64,000 nucleotides of DNA from Massilia sp. Bi118 (GCF_918697865.1 NZ_CAKKMV010000002.1:310001-374000); one strand, 5' to 3'; shown: positions 45,189-53,852, counted from the first letter of the stretch. A program made the numbers and translations. The notes: a model not told the origin generated them from the letters alone.

Positions 45189-45806
45189 ATGCAGCTCTAC
45201 TATCACCCGTATTCGTCCAACGCCCGCCGCGTCCTGATGGCCGCCGACCACCTCGGCATCCAGCTGGATCTGGTCGAGTGCAACCTGATGAGCGAGGCCG
45301 ACCGCCGGCGCCTCATGGAAATCAACGACAACAACAAGATCCCGGTGCTGATCGACGACGGCTTCGTACTATGGGAATCCTGCGCGATCATGCAGTACCT
45401 CGCCGACAGCAAGCCGGGCCAGACGGTGTATCCGACCGATCCGCTGGGCCGCGCCGACGTCAACCGCTGGATGTTCTGGGCCTGCCAGCACTTTGCACCG
45501 GCGATCGGCGTGATCGCCTGGGAAAACGTGTGGAAGAAGATGGTGACCGGACAGGATGCCGACGTCAACGAGCTGGCCCGCGGCGCCGCCGACCTGGCCC
45601 AGGCGGCCGCGGTGCTGGACAAGCACCTGGCGCGCCGCCGCTGGCTGGTGTGGGATGGTGTGACCCTGGCCGACTATGCGGTGGCGGCCTCGCTGATGGT
45701 CCGCGAGCGGGCGCGCCTGCCGCTGGACGACTATCCGCACCTGCTGGCCTGGTTCGAGCGGGTGCAAGCGCTGCCGGCCTGGAGCAATACGGAATCGGTC
45801 TGGTAA
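45189..45806 (+). CDS. Glutathione S-transferase family protein
   Basis: GSTs conjugate glutathione to electrophiles or reduce peroxides in the cytoplasm. The 205-residue product has the N-terminal thioredoxin-like domain (LYYHPYSSNARRVLMAADHLGIQ; PVLIDDGFVLWESCAIMQYLAD with the ES glutathione-contact pair) and the C-terminal all-helical domain. Ser8-Ser9 near the N-terminus is the likely catalytic group, as in theta-like GSTs. AAGGAG lies seven bases before the ATG at 45189; an ATG two codons earlier is too close to it. A 12-bp direct repeat (CGGTCTGGTAAA) duplicates the stop-codon region at 45796-45807 and 45812-45823. Confidence 0.93.
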   Translation: MQLYYHPYSSNARRVLMAADHLGIQLDLVECNLMSEADRRRLMEINDNNKIPVLIDDGFVLWESCAIMQYLADSKPGQTVYPTDPLGRADVNRWMFWACQHFAPAIGVIAWENVWKKMVTGQDADVNELARGAADLAQAAAVLDKHLARRRWLVWDGVTLADYAVAASLMVRERARLPLDDYPHLLAWFERVQALPAWSNTESVW

Positions 45807-45823
45807 ATAAGCGGTCTGGTAAA
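45796..45823 (+). repeat. 12-bp direct repeat at the GST stop codon
   Basis: CGGTCTGGTAAA occurs at 45796-45807, where it includes the stop, and again at 45812-45823. It looks like a small local duplication. Confidence 0.7.
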
Positions 45824-45918
45824 AAAATATTTTCACAAGCTTGTCGATTTCCCCCATTATCGCTCGTCGTCAGCATGTAGCAGCGGTTTTTAACTCAGCT
45901 TTCAACAATGGGGATGTC

Positions 45919-46317
45919 ATGAACAAGCAAATCTTCGTCAACCTGCCGGTCAAGGACCTGGACAAGTCCAAGGCCTTCTTCAATGCCCTCGGCTACAGCT
46001 TCAACCCGCAGTTCACCAACGACAGCGGGGCCTGCATGGTGATCGCCGAGGGCAGCATTTATGCGATGCTGTTAACGGAGCCCTTCTTCAAGACCTTCAT
46101 CGACAAGCCCATCGTGCAGGCGAAGGAAGCGACCGAAGTGCTGGTCTGCCTGAGCTGCGAGAGCCGCGAGGAAGTCGACGGCCTGGTGGCCAAGGCGGTC
46201 GCCGCCGGCGGCCGCACGCCGCGCCCGTCGCAGGATCACGGCTTCATGTACGCCCACGCCTTCGAGGACCTGGACGGCCACATATGGGAACTCGTGTGGA
46301 TGGCGCCGCAAGCCTGA
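45919..46317 (+). CDS. VOC family protein, first of a tandem pair
   Basis: The 132-residue protein starts MNKQIFVNLPVKDLDKSKAFFNALGYSFNPQF, the pattern of the lactoylglutathione-lyase-like VOC subgroup (YaeR/YodA type), and ends with EDLDGHIWELVWM where Glu/Asp metal ligands are expected. The start at 45919 follows GGGGATG and fits the family; the open frame upstream is not coding. It is about 60 percent identical by eye to the next gene, from which it is separated by 31 bp, so it is a local duplication. The ligand is unknown; position after GST suggests detoxification. Confidence 0.9.
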   Translation: MNKQIFVNLPVKDLDKSKAFFNALGYSFNPQFTNDSGACMVIAEGSIYAMLLTEPFFKTFIDKPIVQAKEATEVLVCLSCESREEVDGLVAKAVAAGGRTPRPSQDHGFMYAHAFEDLDGHIWELVWMAPQA

Positions 46318-46348
46318 TTTTTTCGATCACTTAAAAAGAGGAGACGTC

Positions 46349-46762
46349 ATGAGCAAGCAAGTCATTTTCAACCTGCCGGTCAAGGACCTGGAAAAATCGA
46401 AGGCCTTCTTCGCCAGCCTGGGCTTCGGTTTCAATCCGCAGATGTCCGGCGAACACGCGGCCAACGTGATCATCGAGGAAGGCCGCATCAGCGCCATGCT
46501 GATGACCGAGGACTTCTTCCGCTCCCTGATCGACAAGCCGGTGGTGCAGGCGAAGGAAGCCAACGAAGTCATCGTCTGCCTGGTGCTCGACAACCGCGAC
46601 GAAGTGGCCAGCCTAGTGGAGAAGGCCGTCGCCGCCGGCGGCCGCACCCCGCATCCGCTGGAAGACCATGGCTTCATGGTCACCCAGGGATTCGAGGACA
46701 TCGACGGCCATTTGTGGAATCTGGTCTGGATGAACCGTTCCTCCGAACTTACGCAAAGCTAG
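46349..46762 (+). CDS. VOC family protein, second of a tandem pair
   Basis: The 137-residue product (MSKQVIFNLPVKDLEKSKAFFASLGFGFNPQ) is a paralogue of the preceding gene with the same EDIDGHLWNLVWM ending. AGAGGAG lies upstream of the ATG. The last nine residues (after LVWMN) differ from the paralogue, and the stop codon lies inside the hairpin at the edge of the TnpB insertion, so the C-terminus may have been changed by that insertion. It overlaps the tnpB stop by four bases in convergent orientation. Confidence 0.9.
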   Translation: MSKQVIFNLPVKDLEKSKAFFASLGFGFNPQMSGEHAANVIIEEGRISAMLMTEDFFRSLIDKPVVQAKEANEVIVCLVLDNRDEVASLVEKAVAAGGRTPHPLEDHGFMVTQGFEDIDGHLWNLVWMNRSSELTQS

Positions 46763-46772
46763 CCGTAGCTAG
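46759..46772. repeat. Subterminal hairpin at the 3' edge of the tnpB insertion
   Basis: CTAGC-CGTA-GCTAG forms a 5-bp stem covering the stop codons of both tnpB and the upstream VOC gene. IS200/IS605-type ends carry such small hairpins. TTAC, a known target tetramer in this superfamily, lies 7 bases away (46749-46752), but on the side expected for the other end in this orientation, so exact element limits are not settled. Confidence 0.4.
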
Positions 46773-47958
46773 GATTACTGTCGGATTCCTGCTTCATCGG
46801 GGACGGTTTCGCCTCGTGCTTGGACACGAGACCAGCGCCTTCCCCTCCACAGGCAGACACGGTCGAACTGACCGCCATGTTTTTCAGGTTGATGGCTGCG
46901 TTGACATCGCGGTCGTGTAACGCGCCGCAGCCCGGGCACGTCCAATGTCGCATGTTCAGCTCAAGCGTCTCCATCTTGTATCTGCAGCTCGAGCAAGTCT
47001 TGCTGCTGGGATGCCAACGATCCGCCACAACGACTTGGCCACTGCGCCAAGCCGACTTGTACTCGAGTTGCCTGCGCAGCTCGGTCCAGCCCATGTCGAC
47101 GATTGCGCGCGCAAGCCGACCGTTGGTCAGCATCCCTTTGACGTTTAGATCCTCGATGACGATTGTATGAAAACGCCGCGTGATTCTTGTACTCAGCTGG
47201 TGCAGACTGTCGCGGCGAATGTTGGCGATCCTCACATGCAGTTTGGCCAGTTTCAGCTTTGCCTTGGCTCGATTGCAAGACCCTTTGTCTTTGCGTGACA
47301 AATTTCGTGACAAGCGACGGAGTCGCCCAAGCAGAATGCGCAGTGCCTTCCTACCTGCGAACTTCTCGCCCGTCGATAAAGTGGCTAGCGCAGTGATCCC
47401 CAGATCCACACCTACCACACCTTGATTTTCGGTTGGAGGCAAAGATGGGTCCGAGGTGTCAACGGTAATGCTTACGTACCAGTGGCTTGCTGAGCGCGAG
47501 ATTGAGGCAGAAAGGATTCGCCCGGTAAGCCGCAGCGCTTCGCGCATGCGGACCCAACCCAGCTTCGGAACGCGGATGTAGCGGTCTTCAACTCGAAACT
47601 GGTCGTTGCTCAGAGCAAAGCGATCGTCGCGTCCCTTTCTCCGGAACGTTGGATAGCGAGCACGCTTAGCAAAGAAGTTTTCGAACGCACGTCCCAGCTG
47701 CATGATGGCTATCTGAGGCGCGCTCTTCGTCACTTCCAACATCCACGAAAATTTTTCACGCTTGATACCATTAAGCTGGCGTCGTAGGGCTGCTTCGTTC
47801 GGCTTCGGCAGCGAGGGATCGGCTTTGCACAGTTCATACTGTCGCTCCCACTCGGTCAGTGCCCAGTTATAGGCGAAGCGCGCAGTGCCGGCTGCGCGCG
47901 CGAAGTGGGTCGCCTGCACGTTGTTCGGGTCGAGTCGGATACGATGCGCAAGGAACAT
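46759..47958 (-). CDS. tnpB: Solitary TnpB (IS200/IS605/IS1341-type OrfB), RNA-guided nuclease family
   Basis: TnpB proteins are RNA-guided DNA nucleases, ancestors of Cas12, encoded in IS200/IS605 elements. The 399-residue protein has an N-terminal helical/wedge region (AGTARFAYNWALTEWERQY), a split RuvC site with Asp185 (GVDLGI), Glu269 (IVIEDLNV) and Asp351 (RDVNAA), and a zinc ribbon with Cys322, Cys325, Cys341 and Cys344. All catalytic and zinc residues are intact, so it may be active. No tnpA is present within the window, as in IS1341-type elements. The guide (omega) RNA would be expected at the 3' end of the gene, running toward 46759. The flank 47959-48122 is A/T-rich and contains no gene. 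Confidence 0.93.
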   Translation of the reverse strand: MFLAHRIRLDPNNVQATHFARAAGTARFAYNWALTEWERQYELCKADPSLPKPNEAALRRQLNGIKREKFSWMLEVTKSAPQIAIMQLGRAFENFFAKRARYPTFRRKGRDDRFALSNDQFRVEDRYIRVPKLGWVRMREALRLTGRILSASISRSASHWYVSITVDTSDPSLPPTENQGVVGVDLGITALATLSTGEKFAGRKALRILLGRLRRLSRNLSRKDKGSCNRAKAKLKLAKLHVRIANIRRDSLHQLSTRITRRFHTIVIEDLNVKGMLTNGRLARAIVDMGWTELRRQLEYKSAWRSGQVVVADRWHPSSKTCSSCRYKMETLELNMRHWTCPGCGALHDRDVNAAINLKNMAVSSTVSACGGEGAGLVSKHEAKPSPMKQESDSNPSYG

Positions 47959-48122
47959 AGTGCACCTTCGACAGCCAAATATCTGTCATTGTTCCGTTTT
48001 AGTTTTCTGTGCTCGGACGCAATGGTGACCTTCCTTATTCGGCGCGGTGGTAGTGGAAATGAAACCACGCAATTTAAAGAAGATCGTTCAGATTTAAGAA
48101 AGTTGCGAGCAAATTTTTATCC

Positions 48123-48677
48123 TCAGGCCTCGTCCCAGTAACGCTTCAACAGCCCGTAGTTCACCGTGTCGGCAAACTCGCCGAACACGAACCAGCGCTC
48201 GGGCATGAAGCCCTCTTTGCGGAAGCCGACCTTTTCCAGTACCCGGCCCGAGCCGACGTTGCGCGGGTCGATGTCGGCTTCGATACGGTTCAGGTTCAGG
48301 GCGTCGAAGCCGTACTGGATAGCGGCGCGCAGCGCCTCGGTGGCATAGCCCTGGCCCCAGTGGCGGCTACCGAGCGCGTAGCCGATCTCGCAGCGGCGGT
48401 TCTGCTCGAAGAAGTGGTGCAGGCCCACGTTGCCGATCAATTCGCCGGTGGACAGCAGTTCGATGCCGAAGCGCGCCTCGCTGCCGTCCGCGTGGGCGGC
48501 CAGGATGGTCTTGATCGATTCCTCGGCCTGGGCGATGTCGGTCCAGGGTTCGCGGCTCCAGTAGCGCGCCACGTCGTGGTCGGAAAAGATGGCGTAATGG
48601 GCCGGGATGTCGGCTTCCGTCATCCAGCGCAGGCGCAGACGCTCGGTGGTGAGAATGACAGGCTTCAGTTCAGGCAT
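48123..48677 (-). CDS. GNAT acetyltransferase (RimJ/RimL-like)
   Basis: The 184-residue product acetylates an amino group, probably on a protein N-terminus or small molecule, using acetyl-CoA. It shows ILTTERLRLRWMTEADIPAHYAIFSD, GNVGLHHFFEQNRRCEIGYALGSRHWGQGYATEALRAAIQYGF (acetyl-CoA loop QGYATEA) and VGSGRVLEKVGFRKEGFM. It overlaps the upstream TetR gene by eight bases on the same strand, so it closes the mocR-tetR-gnat transcript. The substrate cannot be inferred. Confidence 0.92.
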   Translation of the reverse strand: MPELKPVILTTERLRLRWMTEADIPAHYAIFSDHDVARYWSREPWTDIAQAEESIKTILAAHADGSEARFGIELLSTGELIGNVGLHHFFEQNRRCEIGYALGSRHWGQGYATEALRAAIQYGFDALNLNRIEADIDPRNVGSGRVLEKVGFRKEGFMPERWFVFGEFADTVNYGLLKRYWDEA

Positions 48678-49350
48678 GCTTGTTTCCTTGATCGGTGAGT
48701 GACAGTACCATCGCCGTGATGACGCGTTCGGCTTCCTCGAAATCCTGCGCCGTCAACTCGGCGCGTCCCAGCACCAGCGCCATCTGCGCCGAAAAGTCCG
48801 CATACGACTGGGTCATCGCCCACACCGCGAACAGCAGGTGCGTGGCATTCACGGGCGCGATGCGGCCGTCCGCGATCCAGCGTTCGAACACGGCGATGTC
48901 CTGGCGCAGCAGCGGCACCACGCGGTGGCGTATCTGTTCGCCGTACATGGTGGCGCCGCCGATCACTTCCATCGCATACACGCGCGAGGCCAGCGGCTGC
49001 TCGCGCGAGAAGCGCAGCTTGGCCGCCACATACGCGCGCAGCACGTCGGCCGGGTCCTGGTCGGGGTCGGCCAGGCTGGCCATGCGCGCCAGCCAGTCGT
49101 CCAGCACATCGTCCAGCACGCGCTTGTACAGCGCCTGCTTGGTCGGGAAATAGTACATCAGGTTCTGCTTCGACAGGCCGGCGCGCTCGGCCACTTCCGC
49201 GATCGGCGTGCCTTCGAAGCCGCGCTCGGCGAACAGGCGCACGGCTTCGCGCAGGATCGTGCTCTCGACTTCCTCGCGGTGCTGGACGCGCTTGCCGGGG
49301 AGGGCGGCGCTGGCAGGTTCGGTGCTGGTCTCGTTGATTGTGATGGTCAT
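48670..49350 (-). CDS. TetR-family regulator, RutR-like (pyrimidine sensing)
   Basis: The 226-residue protein has a TetR helix-turn-helix (about 25-70: ILREAVRLFAERGFEGTPIAEVAERAGLSKQNLMYYFPTKQALYKRVL) and a C-terminal domain of the RutR/YcdC type (WLARMASLADPDQDPADVLRAYVAAKLRFSREQPLASRVYAMEVIGGA). E. coli RutR senses uracil and thymine and controls pyrimidine use. Here the gene lies 10 bp downstream of the MocR gene and opposite the reductive pyrimidine pathway. A TTTGCCA-TT-TGGTAAA site close to RutR's consensus lies in the promoter of the divergent catabolic operon (50968-50983). Confidence 0.88.
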   Translation of the reverse strand: MTITINETSTEPASAALPGKRVQHREEVESTILREAVRLFAERGFEGTPIAEVAERAGLSKQNLMYYFPTKQALYKRVLDDVLDDWLARMASLADPDQDPADVLRAYVAAKLRFSREQPLASRVYAMEVIGGATMYGEQIRHRVVPLLRQDIAVFERWIADGRIAPVNATHLLFAVWAMTQSYADFSAQMALVLGRAELTAQDFEEAERVITAMVLSLTDQGNKHA

Positions 49351-49360
49351 GGCGATGGCG

Positions 49361-50845
49361 TCAGAGGCAGGTGCGGAGGAAGTCGAGGAGTTGCGGTTCG
49401 GCCGCGTAGGCGACGTTGAAGCGAAACCAGGGCGTGGCCGGCGCGTGCAGGCAGAAGAAGTCGCCGGGCGCGAGCAGGATGCCGGCGCGCAGCGCCCGTT
49501 CGGCGATCGTGCGGGCGTTCTGTCCGGGCGTGGCGGGCGCCGTCCAGCCGGCGCTGACGAACATGCCGCCGCGCGGACGCGCCAATGGTTGCAGACCGGC
49601 CTCCAGCAGGCGCTCCTGGGCGCGCGCGCCAGCGTCGATCAGCTGCTGCGCCAGGCGCTCGACCTGGCGCCGGTAGACGCGGCTGCTGACGGCGTCGAAC
49701 ACGGCGCGCTCGTTGACCTCCGAGGTCGTCAGCCCGGTCAGCATCTTGACGCGCACCAGCTCCGGGATCAGCGAGCAGGACGCGCAGATCGAGCCGACCC
49801 GCAGCACCGGGGACAGGGTCTTCGAAAAGCTGCCGATGCGGATCACCCGGCGCAGGCCATCCATCGCCGCCAGCGAGGCTTCGCCGGGCGCGGCCAGTTC
49901 GCGGTAGATGTCGTCCTCGACCAGCCAGAAATCGTATTGTTCGGCCAGCGCCAGCAGGCGATGCGCCTGGGCCTGCGACAGCGAAGTGCCGAGGGGATTC
50001 TGCAGCACCGTGTTGACGAACATGAGCTTCGGGTGATGGGCGGCCGCCTCCCTCGCCAGCGCCTCCATGTCCAGGCCGGCCGCGCCGCGCGGAATGCCGA
50101 CCGGGACGCAGCCGTGGTGGCGCACCAGGGCCAGCAGGTTGCTGTAGCCCGGATCTTCGACGAACACCACGTCGCCGGGGCGCGTGAGGGTGCGCAGCAC
50201 CAGGTCGAAAGCGTGGGTGGCGCCGTGGGTCAGCAGGATCTGTTCGGGTTCGACCGCGCACAGTTCGGCGGAAAGGCTCGCGGACAGGTGCTGGCGCAGC
50301 GACGGAAAGCCGAGCGGATGGCCGTAGCCGCGCAGGCGGCCGGCCGGGATCTTCATCGCGTGGCGCACCGCATCAAGGATCGTCGATTCGCCATACCACT
50401 CGGGCGGCAGCCAGCCGGCGCCGACCGGCAGCGCATCGGACTGGCCGGAATACAGGTCGGGAGTCAGGGCATCGACGGCTGCGGCGGCGGAAGGCGCGCA
50501 GGCCTGCTGCGGCGCATCGGGACCGCAGCGCGCGACGAAGAATCCGGAACCGCGGCGCGAGGACAGCACGCCCAGGTGCAACAGGCGGTCATAGGATTCG
50601 ACCACTGTGAAGGTGCTGACGGCGTTGACCTTTGCGAATTGTCGAACCGAGGGCATTTTGGTGCCGACGCGTAGTTCGCGCCGATTTACCATCCCGATGA
50701 TCGCCGCAACGATCTGGTCGACCAGGCTGCCGCGGCGCTGACGGGCGATGGGCAGCACCGGCCAGGCAGAGTCTGCCTTCCCGTCCTTGGCGGCAGGATC
50801 TTGCTCATTCAGGACTTCGCGCTGGTGTTCCCCAGATACAGCCAT
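49361..50845 (-). CDS. MocR/GabR-type regulator (GntR winged helix fused to aminotransferase fold)
   Basis: The 494-residue protein joins an N-terminal GntR-type winged helix (about 35-105: SLVDQIVAAIIGMVNRRELRVGTKMPSVRQFAKVNAVSTFTVVESYDRL) to a fold-type I aminotransferase domain in which Lys342 of GSFSKTLSP should bind pyridoxal phosphate. MocR proteins sense amino compounds through this cofactor. It is divergent from the beta-alanine transaminase gene, the arrangement seen with GabR-GabT and similar pairs, so beta-alanine (or malonate-semialdehyde aldimine) is a likely effector. Direct repeats CTGTACAGGTT and CCAGTACGGTT lie just upstream of its start. Confidence 0.93.
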   Translation of the reverse strand: MAVSGEHQREVLNEQDPAAKDGKADSAWPVLPIARQRRGSLVDQIVAAIIGMVNRRELRVGTKMPSVRQFAKVNAVSTFTVVESYDRLLHLGVLSSRRGSGFFVARCGPDAPQQACAPSAAAAVDALTPDLYSGQSDALPVGAGWLPPEWYGESTILDAVRHAMKIPAGRLRGYGHPLGFPSLRQHLSASLSAELCAVEPEQILLTHGATHAFDLVLRTLTRPGDVVFVEDPGYSNLLALVRHHGCVPVGIPRGAAGLDMEALAREAAAHHPKLMFVNTVLQNPLGTSLSQAQAHRLLALAEQYDFWLVEDDIYRELAAPGEASLAAMDGLRRVIRIGSFSKTLSPVLRVGSICASCSLIPELVRVKMLTGLTTSEVNERAVFDAVSSRVYRRQVERLAQQLIDAGARAQERLLEAGLQPLARPRGGMFVSAGWTAPATPGQNARTIAERALRAGILLAPGDFFCLHAPATPWFRFNVAYAAEPQLLDFLRTCL

Positions 50846-50875
50846 TGCCGACTCCTTCCGGTGCGACGCCGGAAA

Positions 50876-50903
50876 CTGTACAGGTTATGCTGCCAGTACG
50901 GTT
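50876..50903. promoter_or_regulatory. Candidate MocR direct repeats
   Basis: CTGTACAGGTT (50876-50886) and CCAGTACGGTT (50893-50903) share a STAC-GGTT core 17 bp apart and lie 31-58 bases upstream of the mocR start codon. MocR-type regulators commonly bind direct repeats in such divergent regions. Confidence 0.4.
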
Positions 50904-50967
50904 GGCCGATTTCGCCGGTTGTGTATATGTGCCGCCCTTGTCTTGCTGACTATTATTGCACGATGAT

Positions 50968-50983
50968 TTTGCCATTTGGTAAA
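50968..50983. promoter_or_regulatory. Candidate RutR-like operator in front of the pyrimidine catabolic operon
   Basis: TTTGCCA-TT-TGGTAAA is a near-perfect inverted repeat (6 of 7 pairs) and matches the E. coli RutR consensus TTGACCA-NN-TGGTCAA at 11 of 14 positions with the same spacing. It lies 11 bases after a TATTAT -10-like hexamer (50951-50956) and 32 bases before the transaminase ATG, as a repressor site would. Confidence 0.55.
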
Positions 50984-51015
50984 TCTTTTGGCCGACACCA
51001 GGGAGAGAGACAAAT

Positions 51016-52332
51016 ATGAATGAGTCCAAGCCGCAATCGATGTCGTCGTTCTGGATGCCCTTCACGAACAACCGCGACTTCAAGGCCAATCCGCGCCTCT
51101 TGGTATCGGCGGAAGGCATGTATTACAAGGACGTGGACGGCAACGCCATCCTCGACGGTACCGCCGGCCTGTGGTGCGTGCCCTGCGGGCATGCGCAGCC
51201 GAGGATCGTGGCCGCCGTCAGCGAAATGGTCGGCCAGCTCGACTTTGCGCCGACCTTCCAGATGGGCCACCCGGCGGCGTTCGACTTAGCAGAACAATTG
51301 ATGGAATACACCGGCCACAAGTTCGGCCACGTGTTCTACACCAACTCCGGTTCCGAGGCGGTCGACACCGCCCTGAAGATGGCGCTGGCCTACCACAAGG
51401 CGCGCGGCGAGGGCGGCCGCACCCGCCTGATCGGCCGCGAGCGCGGCTACCATGGGGTCGGCTTCGGCGGCCTGTCGGTGGGCGGCATCGGCCCCAATCG
51501 CAAGAGCTTTGGCCCGCTGCTGCCTGGGGTCGACCACCTGCCGCACACGCACAACCTGCTGAAAAATGCCTTCTCGCGCGGCGAGCCGGATTTCGGCGTT
51601 GAGCTGGCCGACGAGCTGGAACGCATCGTCGCCCTGCACGACCCGTCGACCATCGCCGCTGTGATCATCGAGCCGGTATCGGGTTCCACCGGCGTGCTGG
51701 TGCCGCCCAAGGGCTACCTGAAGCGCCTGCGCGAAATCTGCACCAAGCACGGGATCCTGTTGATCTTCGATGAGGTCATCACCGGCTTCGGCAGGCTCAC
51801 CACGCCGTTCGCGGTCGACTATTTCGACGTCGAGCCGGACATGATGACCACGGCGAAGGGGCTCACCAACGGCGTGGTGCCGATGGGCGCGGTGTTCTCG
51901 AAAAAATTCATCCACGACGCCTTCATGGAAGCGCCGCCGGGTATCGAGCTGTTCCACGGTTATACCTATTCCGGCCACCCGCTGGCCTGCGCGGCCTCGA
52001 TCGCCACGCTGGAGGTGTTCAAGGAGCAGGGCGTGCTGGAAAACGCGAAAGCGATCCAGCCCTACTGGGAAGACGCCGTGCATGCGCTGCGCGGCCTGCC
52101 GCACGTGATCGACATCCGCACCATCGGCCTGGTGGCCGGCATCGAGCTGGAGCCGATCGCCGGCAAGCCGGGCGCCCGCGCCTACTCGGCATTCAAGAAA
52201 GCCTTCGCAGACGGTGTCCTGATCCGTACCACGGGCGACATCATCGCGTTGTCGCCGCCGCTGATTCTCGAGAAAAAACACATCGACGAGCTGTTCGGCA
52301 AGTTGGCCGACGTACTCCGCAACCTGGACTGA
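51016..52332 (+). CDS. Beta-alanine--pyruvate (omega-amino acid) transaminase
   Basis: This class III PLP aminotransferase moves the amino group of beta-alanine to pyruvate, giving malonate semialdehyde and alanine. The 438-residue protein shows FWMPFTNNRDFKANPRLLVSAEGMYY, GTAGLWCVPCGHAQPRI, YTNSGSEAVDTALKMALAYH, GYHGVGFGGLSVGG, LLIFDEVITGFGR and the cofactor lysine Lys281 in MMTTAKGLTNG. GGGAGAGAG precedes the ATG. It is first of the plus-strand operon and takes beta-alanine from the amidohydrolase at 59.9-61.1 kb. Beta-aminoisobutyrate from thymine is another likely substrate. Confidence 0.95.
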   Translation: MNESKPQSMSSFWMPFTNNRDFKANPRLLVSAEGMYYKDVDGNAILDGTAGLWCVPCGHAQPRIVAAVSEMVGQLDFAPTFQMGHPAAFDLAEQLMEYTGHKFGHVFYTNSGSEAVDTALKMALAYHKARGEGGRTRLIGRERGYHGVGFGGLSVGGIGPNRKSFGPLLPGVDHLPHTHNLLKNAFSRGEPDFGVELADELERIVALHDPSTIAAVIIEPVSGSTGVLVPPKGYLKRLREICTKHGILLIFDEVITGFGRLTTPFAVDYFDVEPDMMTTAKGLTNGVVPMGAVFSKKFIHDAFMEAPPGIELFHGYTYSGHPLACAASIATLEVFKEQGVLENAKAIQPYWEDAVHALRGLPHVIDIRTIGLVAGIELEPIAGKPGARAYSAFKKAFADGVLIRTTGDIIALSPPLILEKKHIDELFGKLADVLRNLD

Positions 52333-52344
52333 ATAAAGAACATC

Positions 52345-53841
52345 ATGAACGAGACGATCCAACATTTCATAGGCGGCCGCGAGGTCGAGGGCGCATCCGG
52401 ACGCCATGCCGACGTGTATAACCCGGCGCTGGGCCAGCCTTGCGCCCGCGTGGCGCTGGCTTCGCCCGAGGACGTGAATGCCGCTGTCGCCGCCGCCCAC
52501 AAGGCCTTCCCGGCCTGGGCCGCGACCCCGCCGCTGGCGCGGGCGCGCGTGCTCTTCAAATATCTGCAGCTGTGCCAGCAGCACACCGACGAATTCGCGG
52601 CCATGGTCACGCGCGAGCACGGCAAGACCTTCGCCGATGCGCAGGGCGAGGTGGCGCGCGGCATCGAGGTGGTCGAGTTCGCGGTCGGCATCCCGCAGCT
52701 GCTGAAGGGCGAATTCACCGACCAGATCGCACGCGGCATCGACGCCTGGTCGATGCGCCAGCCGCTCGGCGTGGTCGCAGGCATCACGCCCTTCAACTTC
52801 CCGGTGATGGTGCCGATGTGGATGTTCCCGGTCGCCATCGCCTGCGGCAATACCTTCGTGCTGAAGCCTTCCGAGCGCGACCCGTCGGCATCGCTGCTGC
52901 ATGCGCGCCTGCTCAAGGAAGCCGGGCTGCCGGACGGCGTGTTCAACGTGGTCCAGGGCGATAAAGCCGCGGTCGACGCGCTGCTCGACCATCCGGACGT
53001 GCAGGCACTCAGCTTCGTCGGCTCGACCCCGATCGCGGAATACATCTACGCCCGCGGCAGCGCCTCCGGCAAGCGGGTGCAGGCGCTGGGCGGCGCCAAG
53101 AACCACATGGTGGTGATGCCGGATGCCGACATGGACATGGCGGTCGACGCCCTGATCGGCGCGGCCTACGGCTCGGCGGGCGAGCGCTGCATGGCGATCT
53201 CGGTGGCGGTGGCGATCGGCGACGCCGGCGACAGGCTGGTCGAGCGCCTGGCCGAACGCACGAAGGCGCTGAAGATCGGCGAGGGCATGAGCCAGGGCGC
53301 GGAGATGGGCCCGGTGGTCACGCAGGCGGCCAAGCAGCGCATCGAAAAGCTGATCGGCGAAGGCGTGGAGCAGGGCGCGACCCTGGTGGTGGACGGGCGC
53401 GGCCACCGCGTGGCCGGCTTCGAGGAAGGCTTTTTCGTCGGCGGCACACTGTTCGACCACGTGCAGCCCGAGATGAGCATCTACCAGGAAGAGATCTTCG
53501 GCCCGGTGCTGTGCGTGGTGCGCATGCCGGACGTCGGCAGCGCACTGGAGCTGATCAACAGGAACGAATACGGCAACGGCGTCGCGGTATTCACCCGCGA
53601 CGGCGGCGTGGCCCGCGAATTCGTGCGCCAGGTGCAGGTGGGCATGGTGGGCGTGAACGTGCCGCTGCCGGTGCCGATGGCGTTCAACAGCTTCGGCGGC
53701 TGGAAAAAGAGTTTGTTCGGGGATCACCATGCGTATGGGCCGGAGGGGGTCCGGTTTTATACGCGGCACAAGGCGGTGATGCAGCGGTGGCCGAATACGG
53801 CGAGTTCGGGGGTGGAGTTTGCATTCCCGCAGATGAAATAA
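52345..53841 (+). CDS. mmsA: CoA-acylating (methyl)malonate-semialdehyde dehydrogenase
   Basis: This enzyme converts malonate semialdehyde to acetyl-CoA and methylmalonate semialdehyde to propionyl-CoA, with NAD+ and loss of CO2. The 498-residue product has [68 protein letters not shown] and the active cysteine Cys282 in [14 protein letters not shown]. An Asn-Phe (NF) pair near residue 151 and the absence of the general-base Glu that hydrolytic aldehyde dehydrogenases use (LGGAKN in place of LELGGK) are typical of the CoA-acylating class. It starts 12 bp after the transaminase and completes breakdown of uracil and thymine carbon. Confidence 0.95.
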   Translation: MNETIQHFIGGREVEGASGRHADVYNPALGQPCARVALASPEDVNAAVAAAHKAFPAWAATPPLARARVLFKYLQLCQQHTDEFAAMVTREHGKTFADAQGEVARGIEVVEFAVGIPQLLKGEFTDQIARGIDAWSMRQPLGVVAGITPFNFPVMVPMWMFPVAIACGNTFVLKPSERDPSASLLHARLLKEAGLPDGVFNVVQGDKAAVDALLDHPDVQALSFVGSTPIAEYIYARGSASGKRVQALGGAKNHMVVMPDADMDMAVDALIGAAYGSAGERCMAISVAVAIGDAGDRLVERLAERTKALKIGEGMSQGAEMGPVVTQAAKQRIEKLIGEGVEQGATLVVDGRGHRVAGFEEGFFVGGTLFDHVQPEMSIYQEEIFGPVLCVVRMPDVGSALELINRNEYGNGVAVFTRDGGVAREFVRQVQVGMVGVNVPLPVPMAFNSFGGWKKSLFGDHHAYGPEGVRFYTRHKAVMQRWPNTASSGVEFAFPQMK

Positions 53842-53852
53842 GCACCGTTAGC

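Noticed and set aside
47856..48068. A 70-codon minus-strand frame upstream of tnpB
   Set aside because: It overlaps the tnpB start, shows no domain and has low-complexity basic composition; no ribosome-binding site.
46300..48122. A complete IS200/IS605 element with tnpA
   Set aside because: No Y1-HUH transposase is encoded on either strand; only tnpB is present and the ends are not certain.
51286..53769. An 827-codon frame antisense to the transaminase and semialdehyde dehydrogenase genes
   Set aside because: It spans two real genes and their boundary and has no recognisable domain; it is a GC-rich shadow.
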